Both the position numbers and the translations under genes were made by a program. A stretch of DNA of 14,211 nt from Bacteroidia bacterium (GTDB lineage Bacteria > Bacteroidota > Bacteroidia > AKYH767-A > OLB10), in the NCBI GenBank assembly GCA_025450095.1, contig JANWID010000270.1:1-14211 (forward strand), given 5' to 3'. Under the pieces are notes generated by a model. It made no database searches, was not told where the DNA came from, and saw only the letters and a list, made by a program, of their open reading frames with translations. Shown piece by piece: positions 6,563 through 13,812 of this stretch. Each line of letters opens with the position of its first letter. The stretch's first letter is position 1.

Positions 6563-7603
6563 TCAGGAAATGGTCTGACGCAAGTCGGAAAGCGCCTTTT
6601 CAAGTTCCTGTATCTTTTTATCCAGGTCTGGTAATTTTTTAAATACAACATAAGTCCTGCGGTAATCGCTGATTGGGAAAGCAGGAGAACCCTGGATAAT
6701 TTGTCCGGGTTGTGTGATGCTGGTTCCTACGCCTGATTGGGCTGCTATCTTTGTATTGTCGGCAATAGTAAGGTGCCCAACAATTCCGACCTGGCCGCCA
6801 ATAAGACAATCCCTCCCGATTTTTGTTGAACCAGCAATTCCGGTTTGTGCCGCAATTACGGTATTCTCTCCAATTTCAACATTGTGTGCGATCTGGATCA
6901 GGTTGTCGAGCTTCACACCTTTGCGAATATACGTAGATCCAAGCGTGGCGCGGTCAATAGTGGTTCCTGCGCCGATTTCCACTTCATCTTCAATAACAAC
7001 ATTGCCGATTTGTGCTACCTTGTTATAACTTCCCGATGCGGGAGCAAAACCAAAACCATCGGCCCCAATGATTACGCCGGCATGCAGTGTACAACGGTTG
7101 CCTAATACACAATCGGAATAAATCTTAACTCCGGCAAACAGCGTAGTATCGTCGCCTATAGTTACATTATCACCTATATATGAATTGGGATATATTTTTA
7201 CCCGGTCACCAATTTTAACGTTGTTGCCCAGGTAGGTAAATGCGCCAATGTAACAATCTTTACCAACGCTTGCTGAATCCGCAATAAAGGAGGGCTGCTC
7301 TATACCTTTCTTATCGCGTACCACCTGGTTGTACATTTCCAATAACCTGGCAAAGCCGGCATAAGGATCAGCTACCCTGATCAGCGTAGTTTTTATAGGT
7401 TGTTCGGCAACAAAATCATTGGCAACAATAACTACCGAAGAGTTGGTAGAATAAATAAAAGGGGTGTATTTCGGGTTGGCCAGGAATGATAAAGCTCCCG
7501 GAGCACCTTCTTCAATTTTTGCCAGTCGGTTTACTTTAATAGACGCATCACCCTCTACGGTTCCTTGTAGCAAGTCGCTGATTTGTAATGCGGTAAATTC
7601 CAT
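6563..7603 (-). CDS. lpxD: UDP-3-O-acylglucosamine N-acyltransferase LpxD
   Basis: LpxD adds the second hydroxyacyl chain (N-linked, position 2) to UDP-3-O-acyl-glucosamine, the step after LpxC. Length is 346 residues, normal for the family. The N-terminal uridine-binding domain covers about 1-100 (LSFLANPKYTPFI). Hexapeptide beta-helix repeats run from about 105 to 300, including ADGFGFAP at 181-188. The catalytic His is His240 in IQIAHNVEIG, matching E. coli His239. The C-terminal 25 residues (LPDLDKKIQELEKALSDLR) form a helix with coiled-coil character. Start is ATG 7603. It is first of the tightly packed lpxD, lpxC-fabZ, lpxA, ATPase group, and a TAnnTTTG box about 50 bases upstream suggests a promoter for that group. 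Confidence 0.96.
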   Translation of the reverse strand: MEFTALQISDLLQGTVEGDASIKVNRLAKIEEGAPGALSFLANPKYTPFIYSTNSSVVIVANDFVAEQPIKTTLIRVADPYAGFARLLEMYNQVVRDKKGIEQPSFIADSASVGKDCYIGAFTYLGNNVKIGDRVKIYPNSYIGDNVTIGDDTTLFAGVKIYSDCVLGNRCTLHAGVIIGADGFGFAPASGSYNKVAQIGNVVIEDEVEIGAGTTIDRATLGSTYIRKGVKLDNLIQIAHNVEIGENTVIAAQTGIAGSTKIGRDCLIGGQVGIVGHLTIADNTKIAAQSGVGTSITQPGQIIQGSPAFPISDYRRTYVVFKKLPDLDKKIQELEKALSDLRQTIS

Positions 7604-7652
7604 CTGGCAGATCTTTAAAAGGGTGAACCGGGCTGGTTTTTTTACAGAAACA

Positions 7653-7660
7653 CAAAGGTA
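7653..7660 (-). promoter_or_regulatory. Putative -7 promoter box for the lpxD operon
   Basis: On the minus strand this reads TACCTTTG, a full match to TAnnTTTG, in the 93-base gap between the HD gene stop and the lpxD ATG. It would give a leader of roughly 45 bases. The nearest TTG (7691-7689) is about 28 bases upstream, too far for a standard -33 element. Confidence 0.4.
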
Positions 7661-7696
7661 AATATTATGGTTTAATCTGCCATATTGCCAAGCAAA

Positions 7697-8923
7697 TTAA
7701 CCATTCATGCGATAGCTGCAGAAAAAGTGCTTTGTAACTGTGCGGGTAAGTGCTGAGATGTTAAAATTATCAGAAGCGTCGGCAATGTCCATTACCGTTC
7801 CGGAACGGAAAAGAATATTGATTTTATCGTCCACGTAATCATAAGCATTGTTCTCTACCGACTGGGAGAAAACAAAGTATCGGGCTTCATCAAAGGTAAT
7901 TCCCAGGTGTTCGGCAAGTTTTTGCTGACGTTCGTGGATTATTTCAGCATCGTAGGGAATTCTGCTGATTTCAATTTTAAACAGTTTCCTGTCAACCAGG
8001 CATCGACAGAGCGTTGCCAACACTTTATCAGGATGCCGGCACCAGGCTTTGATTGCTGCAAACACATCCACATCGTCCATTTCATTGAATAGTTCAAGCA
8101 TGCCCGATTTTTCGTCGAATCCGGTTATTCCCTGATCATATTTCAGAAACCCTGTAAGCGCAGGAGTCCCCGGAACTTCCGTTCCTGAAAGTGAGAGCTC
8201 ACGTGCCCTGAGAATAATTTGAATAAGCATGTATTCAGCTGCCAGTACGGTTTTATGAAGGTATACCTGCCAGTACATCAGTCTTCGTGCGGTGATGAAT
8301 TTTTCCACCGAATAAATTCCTTTTTCTTCAACAGCAAGATTGCCATTCACGACTTCCATCATTTTAATAATTCGATCGGAACTGATTACTCCTTCCGAAA
8401 CCCCGGTAAAAAAGCTGTCGCGATTGAGGTAATCCAGGCGATCGACATCCAACTGACTGGAAACCAACTGATGTAGAAATTTTTTGGAATGAGTATTATT
8501 AAAGATGGCAATCGCCTCTGCGAATTTACCTCCGGTTTCACGATCCAGATGCTGCATGATAGCTGCAGAAATCATTTCATGCGAAACATCTTTCACCAGT
8601 AATTTTTCAAGGGCATGTGAAAATGGTCCATGCCCGATATCATGCATCAGGATAGCGATCAGTGCTGCCTCAGCTTCATCGATGGTGATGGAATGTCCTT
8701 TTGAGCGGAGTGTTTCAATTGCATTCGTCATCAGGTGCATCGCACCGAGGGTATGATGAAAACGGGTATGCAATGCACCGGGGTAAACAAGATAAGTTAA
8801 ACCTAATTGTCGTATTCTTGTTAGACGTTGAAACCACGGATGCCCGATGATATCGTGTACAATTTCGAAGGGAATGGTAATGAAGCCGTAAACCGGGTCG
8901 TTAATTATTTTTTTCTTATTCAA
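7697..8923 (-). CDS. HD-domain metal-dependent phosphohydrolase (dNTPase/SAMHD1-like)
   Basis: The 408-residue protein belongs to the HD superfamily, the same broad group as bacterial dNTP triphosphohydrolases and SAMHD1. The metal site is visible: His57 region (LHTRFHHTLG at 51-60), the HD pair at 94-95 in MHDIGHGPFSH, and the late Asp in LDVDRLDYLNRD at about 180. HGPFSHALE is typical of the YdhJ-like branch. A nucleotide substrate is likely but not proven. The N-terminus matches the family pattern NKKKIINDPVYGFI, and the only initiator that keeps it is TTG at 8923. No in-frame ATG exists upstream before the PorX gene, and the next internal ATG is at residue 62, which would remove the HD core. 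It precedes lpxD on the same strand and is divergent from porX. Confidence 0.88.
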   Translation of the reverse strand: MNKKKIINDPVYGFITIPFEIVHDIIGHPWFQRLTRIRQLGLTYLVYPGALHTRFHHTLGAMHLMTNAIETLRSKGHSITIDEAEAALIAILMHDIGHGPFSHALEKLLVKDVSHEMISAAIMQHLDRETGGKFAEAIAIFNNTHSKKFLHQLVSSQLDVDRLDYLNRDSFFTGVSEGVISSDRIIKMMEVVNGNLAVEEKGIYSVEKFITARRLMYWQVYLHKTVLAAEYMLIQIILRARELSLSGTEVPGTPALTGFLKYDQGITGFDEKSGMLELFNEMDDVDVFAAIKAWCRHPDKVLATLCRCLVDRKLFKIEISRIPYDAEIIHERQQKLAEHLGITFDEARYFVFSQSVENNAYDYVDDKINILFRSGTVMDIADASDNFNISALTRTVTKHFFCSYRMNG

Positions 8924-9000
8924 GACAATACTATCGGGTAAAGTGTGATTATAATTCGTAACTTTAAGTTTTCGGTCAACCGGGTAAAATTAGATTATTT

Positions 9001-10554
9001 ATGAACAAATTAAGCATTCTTTGGGCTGATGATGAAATCGATTTGCTGAAGCCGCATGTGCTTTTCCTGAAAGAAAAAGGATTTGATGTAACCACCACTA
9101 CCAATGGTCATGATGCGCTCGACCTGATTGGCCGGCATCGTTATGATATTGTTTTTCTGGATGAGAATATGCCCGGTTTATCAGGTTTGGAAACTCTGAT
9201 GAAAATTAAAAGTACCAATGCCGAAGTGCCGGTGGTGATGATCACGAAAAGTGAGGAAGAATATATTATGGAAGATGCAATCGGTTCCAAGATTGCCGAT
9301 TACCTGATCAAGCCGGTGAACCCGAATCAGATTTTGCTTTCCATCAAAAAAAATCTCGACACCAAACGCCTGGTCAGTGAAAAAACAACTTCTGTTTACC
9401 AGCAGGAATTCCGGAATATCGGAATGACACTTAATGACCAGCTCGATTACAAAGCGTGGGTAGAAGTTTACAAGAAACTTATCTATTGGGAACTGGAGCT
9501 TGAAAAATCTACCGATGAGGGCATGTATGAAATTCTTACCATGCAGAAGGATGAAGCCAATCTGCAATTCAGTAAATTCATCGAAAAAAATTACCTGAAC
9601 TGGCTGAAGCAGGACGATAAAGCGCCAGTACTTTCGCACACACTTTTCAAAAAGAAAATTCTACCGGTAATCGAAGGCACATCTGACCCGGTTTTTTTTA
9701 TTTTAATTGATAACCTCCGTTTCGATCAGTGGAAAATCATTGCACCTTTGCTCAGCGGAGAGATGCAGGTAACCGAAGAGGATGCATATTACAGCATACT
9801 GCCGACTGCAACACAATACTCACGGAATGCGATTTTCGCAGGACTACTTCCGGCTGATATTGAAAAGCGATTTCCGAAACTTTGGTTTAATGATGATGAA
9901 GAAGGAGGTAAGAATCTTCATGAGGAGGAATTTTTCGCCGACCAGCTGCAACGTCTTCGTAAGCCAATGAAATTCTCATACACCAAGGTTACCAATTTCG
10001 ATGCTGGCAAGCAGATGGTGGAAAACATAGCAAATATGTTCCAGAATAAATTCAACATCATCGTTTACAATTTTGTTGATATGCTTTCGCATGCGCGCAC
10101 CGATATGCAGGTGATCCGCGAACTTGCTGATGATGAATCGGCATACCGTTCACTGACTTATTCCTGGTTCGAGCATTCACCGTTGCTGGAAGCCATCCGC
10201 AAAATAGTTTCCCGTAAGGTAAAGGTGATCATCAGTACCGATCATGGTACCATCCGTGTTAAAGAACCATCAAAACTTATCGGCGACCGGAATACCAATA
10301 CCAACCTTCGTTACAAGCAGGGGAAAAACCTGAATTACGAAAAAAAGGATGTCCTCGAAATAAAAAATCCTTCCGATGCCATGCTGCCCCGGACCAACCT
10401 CAGTACTACTTTCGTGTTCGCGAAGCAGGATAAATTTTTCGCATATCCCAACAACTATAACTATTACGTAAATTTTTATAAAAACACATTTCAGCACGGA
10501 GGTATTTCACCAGAAGAAATGATCATACCTGTCATCAATCTTACCAACCGCTGA
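9001..10554 (+). CDS. porX: PorX-type response regulator with PglZ/alkaline-phosphatase-like effector domain
   Basis: PorX is the response regulator that, with the histidine kinase PorY, controls type IX secretion genes in Bacteroidota. It has no DNA-binding domain. The receiver domain spans 1-120, with acidic pocket Asp10/Asp11, phosphoacceptor Asp54 (FLDENMPG), Thr82 and Lys104 (LIKP). A helical linker covers about 125-220. The effector (about 225-517) is a PglZ-type alkaline phosphatase superfamily domain. It has putative metal ligands Asp237 (LIDNLRFD), Thr271 (LPTATQYSRN), Asp360 and His364 (NFVDMLSH), Asp414/His415 (STDHG) and His499 (FQHGGISPEE). Published work on PorX reports Zn-dependent phosphodiesterase activity; all visible ligands are intact here. 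It fits the T9SS cargo protein at the left edge. It lies 8 bases before tsaE. No clear -7 box was found in the 77-base divergent gap. Confidence 0.95.
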   Translation: MNKLSILWADDEIDLLKPHVLFLKEKGFDVTTTTNGHDALDLIGRHRYDIVFLDENMPGLSGLETLMKIKSTNAEVPVVMITKSEEEYIMEDAIGSKIADYLIKPVNPNQILLSIKKNLDTKRLVSEKTTSVYQQEFRNIGMTLNDQLDYKAWVEVYKKLIYWELELEKSTDEGMYEILTMQKDEANLQFSKFIEKNYLNWLKQDDKAPVLSHTLFKKKILPVIEGTSDPVFFILIDNLRFDQWKIIAPLLSGEMQVTEEDAYYSILPTATQYSRNAIFAGLLPADIEKRFPKLWFNDDEEGGKNLHEEEFFADQLQRLRKPMKFSYTKVTNFDAGKQMVENIANMFQNKFNIIVYNFVDMLSHARTDMQVIRELADDESAYRSLTYSWFEHSPLLEAIRKIVSRKVKVIISTDHGTIRVKEPSKLIGDRNTNTNLRYKQGKNLNYEKKDVLEIKNPSDAMLPRTNLSTTFVFAKQDKFFAYPNNYNYYVNFYKNTFQHGGISPEEMIIPVINLTNR

Positions 10555-10562
10555 TACCGTTT

Positions 10563-10997
10563 ATGACGCAGACTACTTCGGGTTTACGTTGGGTTTCTAA
10601 GGATCCGGATTCGTTACCCGGAATTGCAGCGAAATTGCTTGGAGAAGCAGGATCCCAAAAGGTTTTCGCTCTCTATGGAGAAATGGGAGCAGGTAAAACA
10701 ACGTTCATAAAAGCCCTGTGCCACCACCTGGGCGTAAATGAAATTGTGGCCAGCCCTACTTTTAATATCGTTAACGAGTACGTAACGGAAAACGGTGACA
10801 CAATTTATCATTTTGACTTTTACAGGATAAAATCCGAATCGGAAGCTTTCGATTTGGGATATGAAAATTACCTTTACAGCGGAAATTATTGTTTTATGGA
10901 ATGGCCTGAAAAGATTGCTTCACTGCTACCCAAAAGCTTTGCAGCAGTACATATTACTACAAACAATGCTGAAAGAGTAATAACCTTATCAGTATGA
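10563..10997 (+). CDS. tsaE: tRNA threonylcarbamoyladenosine biosynthesis ATPase TsaE
   Basis: TsaE is the ATPase partner of TsaB and TsaD in making N6-threonylcarbamoyl-adenosine at position 37 of ANN-decoding tRNAs. Its 144 residues match the family. Walker A is GEMGAGKTT at 39-47, the switch-like SPTF is at 64-67, HFDFYR is at 83-88, and EWPEK at 113-117 carries the conserved Trp. The start is ATG 10563, eight bases after the porX stop. Its stop overlaps the next ATG in an ATGA arrangement, so porX, tsaE and the alanine-dehydrogenase-like gene probably form one transcript. TsaB and TsaD are not in the window. Confidence 0.95.
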   Translation: MTQTTSGLRWVSKDPDSLPGIAAKLLGEAGSQKVFALYGEMGAGKTTFIKALCHHLGVNEIVASPTFNIVNEYVTENGDTIYHFDFYRIKSESEAFDLGYENYLYSGNYCFMEWPEKIASLLPKSFAAVHITTNNAERVITLSV

Positions 10998-12229
10998 GCA
11001 AATCGCAACACGACGAACCGGGCATCATGCCAATTGTTCCCCAGGGAATGTTAATGCCACAGGAAAGCATGCTGGAAATCCGGCACAGCAACCAGAATTT
11101 ATTTATCGGTATCCCCAAAGAAACTTCTTTCCAGGAAAACCGGATTTCACTGGTGCCGGAATCGGTAGCGCTGCTGGTTAATAATGGCCACCAGGTGCTG
11201 ATTGAAACCAACGCGGGAAAGAATGCGAATTTTACGGATACCGATTATAGTGAAGCCGGTGCGCAGATCGCTATGTCGCCTGAAGAAGTCTTCAAAAACT
11301 CCAAGCTCATTCTGAAAGTTGCGCCGCCATCCGAAAAGGAACTGGACCTGCTGCAGGAAAAACAAACATTGTTTTCCATTTTGCAGATCGCCATGCAGCC
11401 ACGCGATTTTGTGGCGCGCTTAAAATCAAAACGGATCACCGCGCTTGCTTATGAATATATGCGTGATGAAACCGAAGTGCTTCCTGTTATCCAGGCGATG
11501 AGTGAAATCGTGGGAAGCACAAGCATCCTGATTGCTGCAGAATACCTTAGCCAGACTATGTCGGGAAAAGGTGAACTTCTTGGCGGCGTAACCGGTGTGC
11601 CTCCCACGGAAGTGGTGATCATCGGTGCCGGTACAGTTGGTGAATACGCGGCTAAAACCGCACTCGGATTGGGTGCATCGGTAAAGGTGTTTGATAACAA
11701 TCTTTATAAGCTTCGGAAGATCCAGCGGAACCTGGGGCAGAAAATGTACACGTCCACTATTGTTCCAAGCTTTCTTACCAAGGCATTGCGTACCGCCGAC
11801 GTTGCTATCGGTGCCGTACATGCGAAGGAAGGCAGGACACCGGTAATTGTTACAGAAGAAATGGTGAGTGAAATGCGTTTCGGCTCTGTGATCGTTGATG
11901 TTTCAATCGACCAGGGAGGCTGTTTTGAAACTTCTGAAGTCACCAATCATACGCACCCGGTATTCCGTAAATACGGCGTTGTTCATTATTGCGTACCAAA
12001 CATAGCTTCACGCGTTCCCAGAACCGCTTCTTACGCATTAAGTAACATTTTCACACCGATACTTATTAACATCGGTGAACAAGGGGGGCTTGATGATTAT
12101 CTCTGGGCACACAAAACAGTACGGAGCGGAATTTATCTTTACAAAGGAACCGTTACCAATAAATTTGTCAGCGAACACTGTAAGCTCCCTTATCGGGATT
12201 TGAATCTGTTGATGGCGGCACGGATGTAA
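10994..12229 (+). CDS. Alanine dehydrogenase / PNT-family protein with altered catalytic residues
   Basis: Alanine dehydrogenases interconvert alanine and pyruvate with NAD. This 411-residue protein has the Ald/PNT N-terminal domain from about residue 37 (IGIPKETSFQENRISLVP) and the NAD-binding Rossmann domain at 206-340 (VVIIGAGTVGEYAAK). VDVSIDQGGCFETSEVTNH retains the family's Asp near the active site. Arg50 matches the substrate-binding Arg15 of the M. tuberculosis enzyme. However, the catalytic Lys75 position (KVKEP in true Ald) is Ala110 here (LKVAPP), and the catalytic His96 position (FTFLHLA) is Gln131 (LFSILQIA). The first 35 residues form an extra N-terminal tail. Enzyme activity as alanine dehydrogenase is therefore doubtful. 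The ATG overlaps the tsaE stop by four bases. I leave the gene symbol empty because of the missing residues. Confidence 0.85.
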   Translation: MSKSQHDEPGIMPIVPQGMLMPQESMLEIRHSNQNLFIGIPKETSFQENRISLVPESVALLVNNGHQVLIETNAGKNANFTDTDYSEAGAQIAMSPEEVFKNSKLILKVAPPSEKELDLLQEKQTLFSILQIAMQPRDFVARLKSKRITALAYEYMRDETEVLPVIQAMSEIVGSTSILIAAEYLSQTMSGKGELLGGVTGVPPTEVVIIGAGTVGEYAAKTALGLGASVKVFDNNLYKLRKIQRNLGQKMYTSTIVPSFLTKALRTADVAIGAVHAKEGRTPVIVTEEMVSEMRFGSVIVDVSIDQGGCFETSEVTNHTHPVFRKYGVVHYCVPNIASRVPRTASYALSNIFTPILINIGEQGGLDDYLWAHKTVRSGIYLYKGTVTNKFVSEHCKLPYRDLNLLMAARM

Positions 12230-12231
12230 GG

Positions 12232-12324
12232 GAATTTAAAATTTAGAATTAAAAATTAAAAATTAGATTTAGAAGTCATTAGTTAACTGACTACCTACTG
12301 CAAACTGCTTACTTCAAACTTATT
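12232..12324. repeat. AT-rich low-complexity tract and 7-base period repeat between convergent genes
   Basis: The gap between the alanine-dehydrogenase-like gene and proline dehydrogenase starts with an AT tract (AATTAAAAATTAAAAATTAG type) at about 12232-12272. From 12290 five consecutive 7-base units each begin with ACT (ACTACCT, ACTGCAA, ACTGCTT, ACTTCAA, ACTTATT). These run across the proline dehydrogenase stop codon (12309-12311) into its last codons. A weak AGTCA/TGACT inverted repeat lies at about 12274-12292. No strong terminator hairpin is seen. Confidence 0.6.
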
Positions 12325-13514
12325 TTTTCCTTCCTTCTCTTTTTTTCCGACATAATCATCCTGAGTTCCCTTCCGGTCTGACCTGCGATAGAAGTATTTT
12401 CCTGTGCACGTCGTATCAGGTATGGTAAAACGGATTTTACAGGACCATAGGGAACATACTTTGCTACGTTGTATCCTGAGGCAGCAAGGTTGGAAGAAAT
12501 ATGATCGCTCATACCCAACAATTGTGAAAACCAGATGTCGGGATGATTGTGTGGAATATTTTTTTTCTGCATCAGTCGCATGAGGTGGTGACTACTTTCT
12601 TCATTGTGTGTTCCGGCGCAAATTGCAATTTCACCAAAATGATCGATGCAATAAGTGAGCGACGCATCATAATCGCGGTTGGTGGCTGCCTGATCCGGCT
12701 GGATAGGGGATGGATATCCTTTTTCCCGGGCACGGTCACGTTCTTTTTCCATGTACGCACCACGAACAAGTTTGAGTCCCAGGAAATATTTACGTGATTT
12801 TGCTTTCTGATGTGACTGCTTCAGAAATTCCAGGCGATCGGTACGGTAAAGCTGGATGGTATTAAAAACAATTGCTTTTTGCTTGTTGAATAATTCCATC
12901 ATTTCCTCAGCAAGATCGTCGATCGCTTTTTGAATCCACGATTCTTCCGCATCGATAAAAATACGAACGTTGTTTGCAGATGCTTCTGAACAGATATGAT
13001 GTACGCGTTCGCGAACCAAAGTAAATTCTTTTTGTTCATCGGGTGATAACGTAATTCCTGAACTCACTGTTTCTAAAAGTTGCAAACGCGCGATCCCGGT
13101 CATTTTGAAAACGCAGAATGGAATTGCCGGATCTCCTTTTGCACGGTGAATGGTTGCGATAATTTCGGATGTTGTATGATTAAAGTTGGCCTCGTTCTCA
13201 GCACCTTCAACCGAGTAATCCAATACACTACCGATACCATGGGCATGAAGATCATTGATAGTTTTCGCACAACCTTCAATAGTTTCACCTCCGCAAAAAT
13301 GACGATAAATAGTTGCTCGTATTATTGGAATTACCGGAAGCCTTAATTTCAAAGAAACATCCAGCAGTGCGGGACCATTATTCACAAGCGTGTTATTGCT
13401 CATTGCTTTAAAAAGCCAGTAAGCCCTTGTGAGATCCTGGTTCGTTTTTCCTGCAAAAGCTATTTCCAGGTTATCAAAATCAACAGGCTTTAGTGTTGGT
13501 GGTGACATTATCAT
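12309..13514 (-). CDS. Proline dehydrogenase, monofunctional, FAD-dependent
   Basis: This enzyme oxidises proline to 1-pyrroline-5-carboxylate using FAD, the first step of proline catabolism, and passes electrons to the quinone pool at the membrane face. The 401-residue protein is a beta/alpha barrel of the PutA proline dehydrogenase family without the aldehyde dehydrogenase half. Landmarks are LKLVRGAYM at 248-256, GTHNEES at 301-307, QLLGMSD at 331-337, YVPYGPV at 353-359 and YLIRRAQEN at 365-373, the last being the substrate-binding Arg-Arg helix. The C-terminus is very basic (KKRRKEK). I chose ATG 13514; an in-frame TTG at 13520 would add two residues and ATG 13508 would remove two. It is divergent from aroB and has its own -7 box. 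Confidence 0.95.
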   Translation of the reverse strand: MIMSPPTLKPVDFDNLEIAFAGKTNQDLTRAYWLFKAMSNNTLVNNGPALLDVSLKLRLPVIPIIRATIYRHFCGGETIEGCAKTINDLHAHGIGSVLDYSVEGAENEANFNHTTSEIIATIHRAKGDPAIPFCVFKMTGIARLQLLETVSSGITLSPDEQKEFTLVRERVHHICSEASANNVRIFIDAEESWIQKAIDDLAEEMMELFNKQKAIVFNTIQLYRTDRLEFLKQSHQKAKSRKYFLGLKLVRGAYMEKERDRAREKGYPSPIQPDQAATNRDYDASLTYCIDHFGEIAICAGTHNEESSHHLMRLMQKKNIPHNHPDIWFSQLLGMSDHISSNLAASGYNVAKYVPYGPVKSVLPYLIRRAQENTSIAGQTGRELRMIMSEKKRRKEKISLK

Positions 13515-13568
13515 TTGCAAGTGTTGCTGTAACTTTTAAGTGTGTTTTTTCAATCACGAAACAAGGCG

Positions 13569-13576
13569 CAAATATA
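13569..13576 (-). promoter_or_regulatory. Putative -7 promoter box for proline dehydrogenase
   Basis: On the minus strand this reads TATATTTG followed by CG, a full match to TAnnTTTG, 54 bases upstream of the ATG at 13514. No TTG lies at the usual -33 spacing. Confidence 0.45.
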
Positions 13577-13765
13577 GAGAAAGTCAGCCAGCCGGATACC
13601 TGCTTTTTGTCAGCTTTTCGTTTATAATTATTCTCCAAAAGCCCTTTTATTGATCTTATAAATATCTAAAAAACAATAATTTAACAACAATTGACCGATG
13701 TCCAAATGCGCACAAAGGCGATCGGGATTGCGTGGCCGCATTCGCGAGCCGGCAAACTGATAACC

Positions 13766-13796
13766 GTTGACCAAAGTACCTATATCACTATCTTTG
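13766..13796 (+). promoter_or_regulatory. Bacteroidota-type promoter of aroB
   Basis: GTTG at 13766-13769 (near match to the -33 TTTG) is followed after 19 bases by TATCTTTG at 13789-13796, a full match to the -7 box TAnnTTTG. The expected transcription start is about 5 bases further on, giving a leader of only about 10 bases before the ATG at 13813. This is the only promoter in the window where both elements fit. Confidence 0.65.
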
Positions 13797-13812
13797 ATCC
13801 ATAGTAACCAAA

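Noticed and set aside
8941..8972. Possible -7 boxes for porX (TAACTTTA at 8959, TAAGTTTT at 8965)
   Set aside because: Each misses the final G of TAnnTTTG and neither has a TTG at the -33 position, so I did not list them as promoters.
13521..13812. A small RNA or riboswitch in the proline dehydrogenase/aroB gap
   Set aside because: Apart from the two promoter boxes I see no strong hairpin or known riboswitch pattern, and the predicted aroB leader is too short to hold one.
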